Below, one piece after another: positions 52,305 to 55,815 of a stretch of 55,815 nucleotides of DNA (position 1 is the stretch's first letter; each line of letters opens with the position of its first letter). The notes below the pieces were generated by a model. It saw only the letters and a list, made by a program, of their open reading frames with translations, did no database searches and was not told the origin of the DNA. The position numbers and the translations under genes are program-made. Source of the stretch: a candidate division KSB1 bacterium. Its GTDB lineage: Bacteria > Zhuqueibacterota > Zhuqueibacteria > JANLFK01 > Oleimicrobiaceae. The stretch is taken from the NCBI GenBank assembly GCA_034506335.1, contig JAPDPR010000017.1, positions 1 to 55,815 of the forward strand, in the 5' to 3' direction.

Positions 52305-54821
52305 CTACCGCACACACACCAGCTTCAGGGTCTGGGCGCCGAGCCGGGAGCACAAAGAGGCCAGGTAGATACCGGTGGCTACCTTTCGCCCTTGCTCGTC
52401 CTCACTGTTCCAGGAAAGCCGGTGCGGACCGGCAGGCAGAACGCCGTCCACCAGCCGCTTTAGTTCCTGACCGTCAAGATTGTAGACGATGAGTGAGACG
52501 TGCATCCGTTCCGGGAGTGTAAACACAAAGGTAGTAGCTGAATTGAACGGGTTCGGGAAGTTCTGAGCAAGGAGGTGCGACATGGGCGGCGCGGTGGTGG
52601 GGGCCACTCCTACCTGCGCTCTGTCGCTCACCATCACGTCGTCAATGGTCCATCCACCGGCAGTGCCGGAGCTGTTGGTGCGAAGGCAGAAGCGCACCAC
52701 CACAGAGTCCCTATCAGCAGCCGCCGCGGAGATGTCCACGACCTGATATGACCAGCTCGCCTCGCTGAAGGCATGGGAAAGGTTGTCCCAGACCACGCGG
52801 TCATTGACGGTGATGTAGGCCCGATCTCCCTGCTGCACCGTCAGCCAGCGGTAAAAATGCAGGTACACCTGCAACCAGCCCCGACAGTTCAGCGTGCGCA
52901 TCTGTAAGTAGTTATGCACATCATTCGCGTACCGACCATCATAGGCACCTTCTCCCAGGTCGTTCCCCCACACGAAGCGCCCTGAGTAGGCAGTGCCGGG
53001 GTCACCTCCTTCTCCACGCACAAGACCATACTGCCAGTCGTCCACTGTGTTGCTGGCATCCGGAAAGACGCCGTGAGTCCACTGATCCCATCCGTTCTCC
53101 ATGTCGTCGTTGAACCCTTGGAGTCGGACCTGAGTGAACTCTGACCATGGATAGCCATCTGCAGCCGCAAAACGGAGTTCGAGAGGAAGCGCCTCCCCAG
53201 GGCGAGCCTGCTGCCCAACCCGGACAAGAAAGCCTGGCGTTCCAACCACTTCTGTTCCAGCCGGGACATCGCCCAAAAAGAGGGAGGCGGTGACAATGTG
53301 GGCGAGGGGCGACGCGGAGCGCAGTACCGCGCGCAGCGCGGAAGCCAGACCTCCCCCTCTGTTGTACACCTGCGGCACAAGCGCCACCACTTCTCCAGGG
53401 TTGATCTGACCGTTGCTGTCGCCCTGTTCTCCCGCTCCGGGTCCGTCGGATACCACGATGCGCTGTACGACCAGGTCGGCGCCACCCCTCACGACCAGAT
53501 TGTGCTCAATGCGAGCATCGCCAGTCTTCACAAGCACAGGAAACTGATACCGCGGATAGCCGGGAACCTGCACCTCAAGCGTGTATGCCCCAGGCAACAG
53601 GAAACGGATGAAGCGTCCAAAGACCGGCTCAGCCAGATTCCACACAGGTTGGTCAGGGTCGAATAGCTCCAAGACCGACAGCCGCGCGGGCAAAGGGAGA
53701 CCACTCACCGCCTCGGTGACACGCCCAGTGACCGCGCGGCGGTCCGGTAACCGCAGCATGACCCGCAAAGCTGGTAGGACCGCCTTGTTCTCCTCTTCCG
53801 AAGGAGGTGCAGTCTGGCTATCCATCATTTCGATGGTGAACGACAGTATTCCGTATTGCGAATACATCCAGTCGTTGTGCTCGCCACCGTGCCAGTACCA
53901 GGTGCCCGACCGGCGGAAACTGTATCGCCCTAACGTAGAGACCGCGTTGATAGAGTCGACCAATTCCCTTGCCACCAGCGCAAAGAGACGGTCGTCCGGG
54001 GTGGGGGGACTGTCGATGTAGGCCCACGGGTATAGCACAAGCCTCCCAGCCGTGTGGAACGCGATTGACCCATATGGTCTCACACTCTCTGCCAAGTCGC
54101 GGATGGCCCTACTTTCCGGCTCAGAGAACGGCGCGGTCCCGTAGCTGGAGGCAGCAAAACCCCACCAATACCCAAAGTTGCGATTGAGATCCACCTCATG
54201 AGCATTGGTGCGCCTGTTTAACTCGTGCCCATCCGGGTTGACTAACGGCACCACCCAAACTTCTCGCTCATTCACCCAAGAGGTCACCTCGGGATCGGTT
54301 CCATAGCGAGTGACCATGTAGTTGATGAAGTAGAGACAGGCTTCCAGAGAATGGTGCTCATTGCCGTGAATGCACCCCTCCACGAGCAGGCACGGCTCGT
54401 CCTCATCCTCGAAAGGGTTATCCGAGATTTTCAACGCCCAGATGCCGCGGCCCTGCACGGATGACGTCAGTGAGTCGAGCCTCGCAATCGAAGGGTAGGC
54501 GGCAGCCACCTGCAGGAGGAAGGCTTTCGTTTCCTCGTAGGTGTGAAAGCCCTGCGCACGGGGGTCGGGGAGGGGCCCGATTAGGCGTTGTACCTGCAGG
54601 CCGGCAGATTGGAGAAGTTTCGCCGTCTCCGCTGTACAGAACACGTCAAGGGATCGGCCAAAGTCGGTGGCAAGAAGTTCTACGTCTTGCGCAAGTACTG
54701 TCTCCACATCGTGCCGGGTGGGGGCGTAGACACGAAAGCGCTCGCGCTGCTGGGCGGCGGGAGCGACGACAATCAGGGTCATTGAGGTGAGAAGGCATGC
54801 GACCGCCGTGAGACGCTGCAT
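52305..54821 (-). CDS. Secreted M14 zinc carboxypeptidase with C-terminal FlgD-like sorting domain
   Basis: Start at ATG 54821 (MQRLTAVACLLTSMTLIVV), with GGTGAAGG upstream; the frame is open further 5' but that stretch overlaps the preceding gene. 838 residues. A signal peptide leads to a peptidase M14 domain (about 110-370) with zinc ligands in EGCIHGNEHHSLE and SIAFHTAGR and the catalytic Glu in LSFTIEMMD. Then come a carboxypeptidase regulatory-like beta domain, an Ig-like domain, a MAM/jelly-roll-like region (GWTIDDVMVSD) and a C-terminal FPNPFNSATTFVFTLPE domain. The last is the FlgD-Ig-like/type A tail found on secreted proteins of FCB-group bacteria. It likely cleaves C-terminal residues from peptides outside the cell. 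Confidence 0.92.
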   Translation of the reverse strand: MQRLTAVACLLTSMTLIVVAPAAQQRERFRVYAPTRHDVETVLAQDVELLATDFGRSLDVFCTAETAKLLQSAGLQVQRLIGPLPDPRAQGFHTYEETKAFLLQVAAAYPSIARLDSLTSSVQGRGIWALKISDNPFEDEDEPCLLVEGCIHGNEHHSLEACLYFINYMVTRYGTDPEVTSWVNEREVWVVPLVNPDGHELNRRTNAHEVDLNRNFGYWWGFAASSYGTAPFSEPESRAIRDLAESVRPYGSIAFHTAGRLVLYPWAYIDSPPTPDDRLFALVARELVDSINAVSTLGRYSFRRSGTWYWHGGEHNDWMYSQYGILSFTIEMMDSQTAPPSEEENKAVLPALRVMLRLPDRRAVTGRVTEAVSGLPLPARLSVLELFDPDQPVWNLAEPVFGRFIRFLLPGAYTLEVQVPGYPRYQFPVLVKTGDARIEHNLVVRGGADLVVQRIVVSDGPGAGEQGDSNGQINPGEVVALVPQVYNRGGGLASALRAVLRSASPLAHIVTASLFLGDVPAGTEVVGTPGFLVRVGQQARPGEALPLELRFAAADGYPWSEFTQVRLQGFNDDMENGWDQWTHGVFPDASNTVDDWQYGLVRGEGGDPGTAYSGRFVWGNDLGEGAYDGRYANDVHNYLQMRTLNCRGWLQVYLHFYRWLTVQQGDRAYITVNDRVVWDNLSHAFSEASWSYQVVDISAAAADRDSVVVRFCLRTNSSGTAGGWTIDDVMVSDRAQVGVAPTTAPPMSHLLAQNFPNPFNSATTFVFTLPERMHVSLIVYNLDGQELKRLVDGVLPAGPHRLSWNSEDEQGRKVATGIYLASLCSRLGAQTLKLVCVR

Positions 54822-54828
54822 GTCGCCT

Positions 54829-55815
54829 TCACCTTTTGGTGAACTGCCGCAGCCTGGGCCAAAGGAGCGACAGAGGCATGCGCGGCTGAGCACAGACAAG
54901 CACATGCACAGTACCCTGCCGGGCAAATCTGGTCACCACGGAAGCTGCCGTCTCCACGACGTCGTAGTGGGAAGCTAAGCTTTCCGGAGACATTCCTATG
55001 GCAATCAGCACCTCACCCGGCAGCGGGCCTGGCCCCCACCGGTAGTAGTCCCCATCAGTGCTCACCGCACGCGGAAGACTATACTGGGGCCCCAGCACAT
55101 TGACGGCGGCTGCCTGTCCCCGGTCTGCAGCCACAATCACACACTGCTCCTTGAGCTCTGGCGGAAGGCTGCCGTAGATCAAGCTTACGGTGGCCACCTG
55201 GCTATCCCACCCTAACATGTCGGCAAAATCCTGGGGTAGCTCGTGCGTGTGCCCATCTTCCCACCGCAGGGGCTCCGAAGCGCCCAGCTCATCGCGCAGG
55301 AATGCTGCGTAGCGAGAAGTCGTATCCGCGGGCAATACCGGCAGACTGAGTGGCAGGCCCACTAATCCCACGACAAGGACGAATGCGACCACCACACGCC
55401 GAAGCCAGGGACCCGGCCACGTTTGCATCTGCTCAAGGGCAACCCCGCCTGCTGCAACCAGTGGCACCACTGCAGCCGCAACGGTATGGGGTCTGAACCC
55501 AAAGAAAAGGCCCCCCAGCAGACACACGCTTGCCCACCCGAGGGCTTGCAACCCACGCCCGGCTTTGCCAAAAAGGAGGCGAAGGAGGCCCGCCAGCGCA
55601 AGTGGAGCAACTGCCAGCGAGGATAGTGCCGGCGCGAGCACCCCGTGTCCTGTGCCACCCCAGATAGCCTGCACCGCGGCAGTCGCCCTTTCTCCAGAGA
55701 AACCCTCTCTCTGCAACCATGCGAAATGCGGCGTAAGGAGCACAAGGCCACATGCAAATCCCAACCACGGCCAAGGTTTGCGGAGAAGAGCCCTTTCGCG
55801 ACTCAGCGCCACACC
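54829..55815 (-). CDS. Membrane glycosyltransferase-like protein, C-terminal part (5' end outside the window)
   Basis: The frame runs to the right edge, so the visible 327 residues are the C-terminal portion. Several hydrophobic segments (GFACGLVLLTPHFAWL, LSSLAVAPLALAGLLRLLF, LGWASVCLLGGLFFGF, VVVAFVLVVGLVGLPLSLPVL) precede a soluble domain. That domain carries features typical of dolichyl-phosphomannose/ArnT-like (GT39/GT83) transferases: VIVAADRGQAAAVNVLG, YSLPRAVSTDGDYYRWGPG, and a distal VVETAASVVTRFA. These enzymes move sugars from polyprenyl carriers onto lipids or proteins. The catalytic N-terminal loops are not visible, so this stays probable. It ends 7 nt before the carboxypeptidase start. 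Confidence 0.65.
   Translation of the reverse strand, partial: GVALSRERALLRKPWPWLGFACGLVLLTPHFAWLQREGFSGERATAAVQAIWGGTGHGVLAPALSSLAVAPLALAGLLRLLFGKAGRGLQALGWASVCLLGGLFFGFRPHTVAAAVVPLVAAGGVALEQMQTWPGPWLRRVVVAFVLVVGLVGLPLSLPVLPADTTSRYAAFLRDELGASEPLRWEDGHTHELPQDFADMLGWDSQVATVSLIYGSLPPELKEQCVIVAADRGQAAAVNVLGPQYSLPRAVSTDGDYYRWGPGPLPGEVLIAIGMSPESLASHYDVVETAASVVTRFARQGTVHVLVCAQPRMPLSLLWPRLRQFTKR

Noticed and set aside
1..55815. CRISPR arrays, tRNA or rRNA genes, insertion sequences
   Set aside because: No regularly spaced repeats, no tRNA-like or rRNA segments and no transposase-like proteins were seen; repeated segments are protein-coding PAS/GAF and kinase paralogy.

Overview
Every convincing gene in this 55.8 kb window lies on the minus strand, so transcription runs from high to low coordinates. 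The DNA is GC-rich. It carries a canonical flagellar basal-body operon, a very large array of two-component signalling genes, a sigma-54 activator system, and a secreted carboxypeptidase whose C-terminus has an FPNPFN-type FlgD-like domain. A two-component sensor with a Reg_prop beta-propeller is also present. Together these suggest a flagellated diderm from the FCB superphylum or a neighbouring uncultured lineage of the KSB1/Calditrichaeota/Zixibacteria type. That placement is inferred from gene content, not from a marker-gene tree.

Region 1 (1-10934) is a flagellar operon transcribed leftwards from a strong sigma-54-type promoter at 10919-10934: flgB, flgC, an unrecognised 111-residue gene, fliE, fliF, fliG, fliH, fliI, fliJ, a motE/ylxF-like gene, and a very long open frame (at least 1126 codons, running off the left edge) that I interpret as fliK. 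The order matches the Bacillus-type flgBC-fliEFGHIJ-ylxF-fliK arrangement apart from the extra gene.

Region 2 (11257-43577) is a signalling island of about 32 kb with 15 two-component genes. Six are kinases of the HisKA_2 family (H-box [10 protein letters not shown]) with nearly interchangeable C-terminal catalytic halves but very different sensory halves: 1 to 13 PAS domains, 0 to 3 GAF domains, and one beta-propeller ectodomain. The rest are four stand-alone receivers and receivers fused to a PAS domain, a HisKA-type kinase (two cases), an HDOD domain, or a degenerate HD domain. No gene in the island has a recognisable DNA-binding output. One hypothetical gene (35447-35911) is embedded in it.

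Region 3 (43578-47900) holds about 1.3 kb without a convincing gene, then a sigma-54-dependent response regulator, its PAS histidine kinase and a small cysteine-containing protein. A second sigma-54-type promoter precedes them. The pair resembles FlrB/FlrC and is a plausible regulator of the flagellar operon. Region 4 (47901-48470) is non-coding with possible RNA structure.

Region 5 (48471-55815) is metabolic and cell-surface: ATP-dependent PEP carboxykinase, an aspartate-type aminotransferase broken by an apparent 16-nt deletion, a terminator, a membrane protein, an M14 zinc carboxypeptidase, and the 3' end of a glycosyltransferase-like membrane protein.

Working model: the FlrBC-like pair drives flagellar expression through sigma-54, while the PAS/GAF kinases and receivers between the two flagellar loci feed environmental signals into phosphorelay and protein-protein outputs. 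The first part rests on promoter motifs and gene order; the second is inference.
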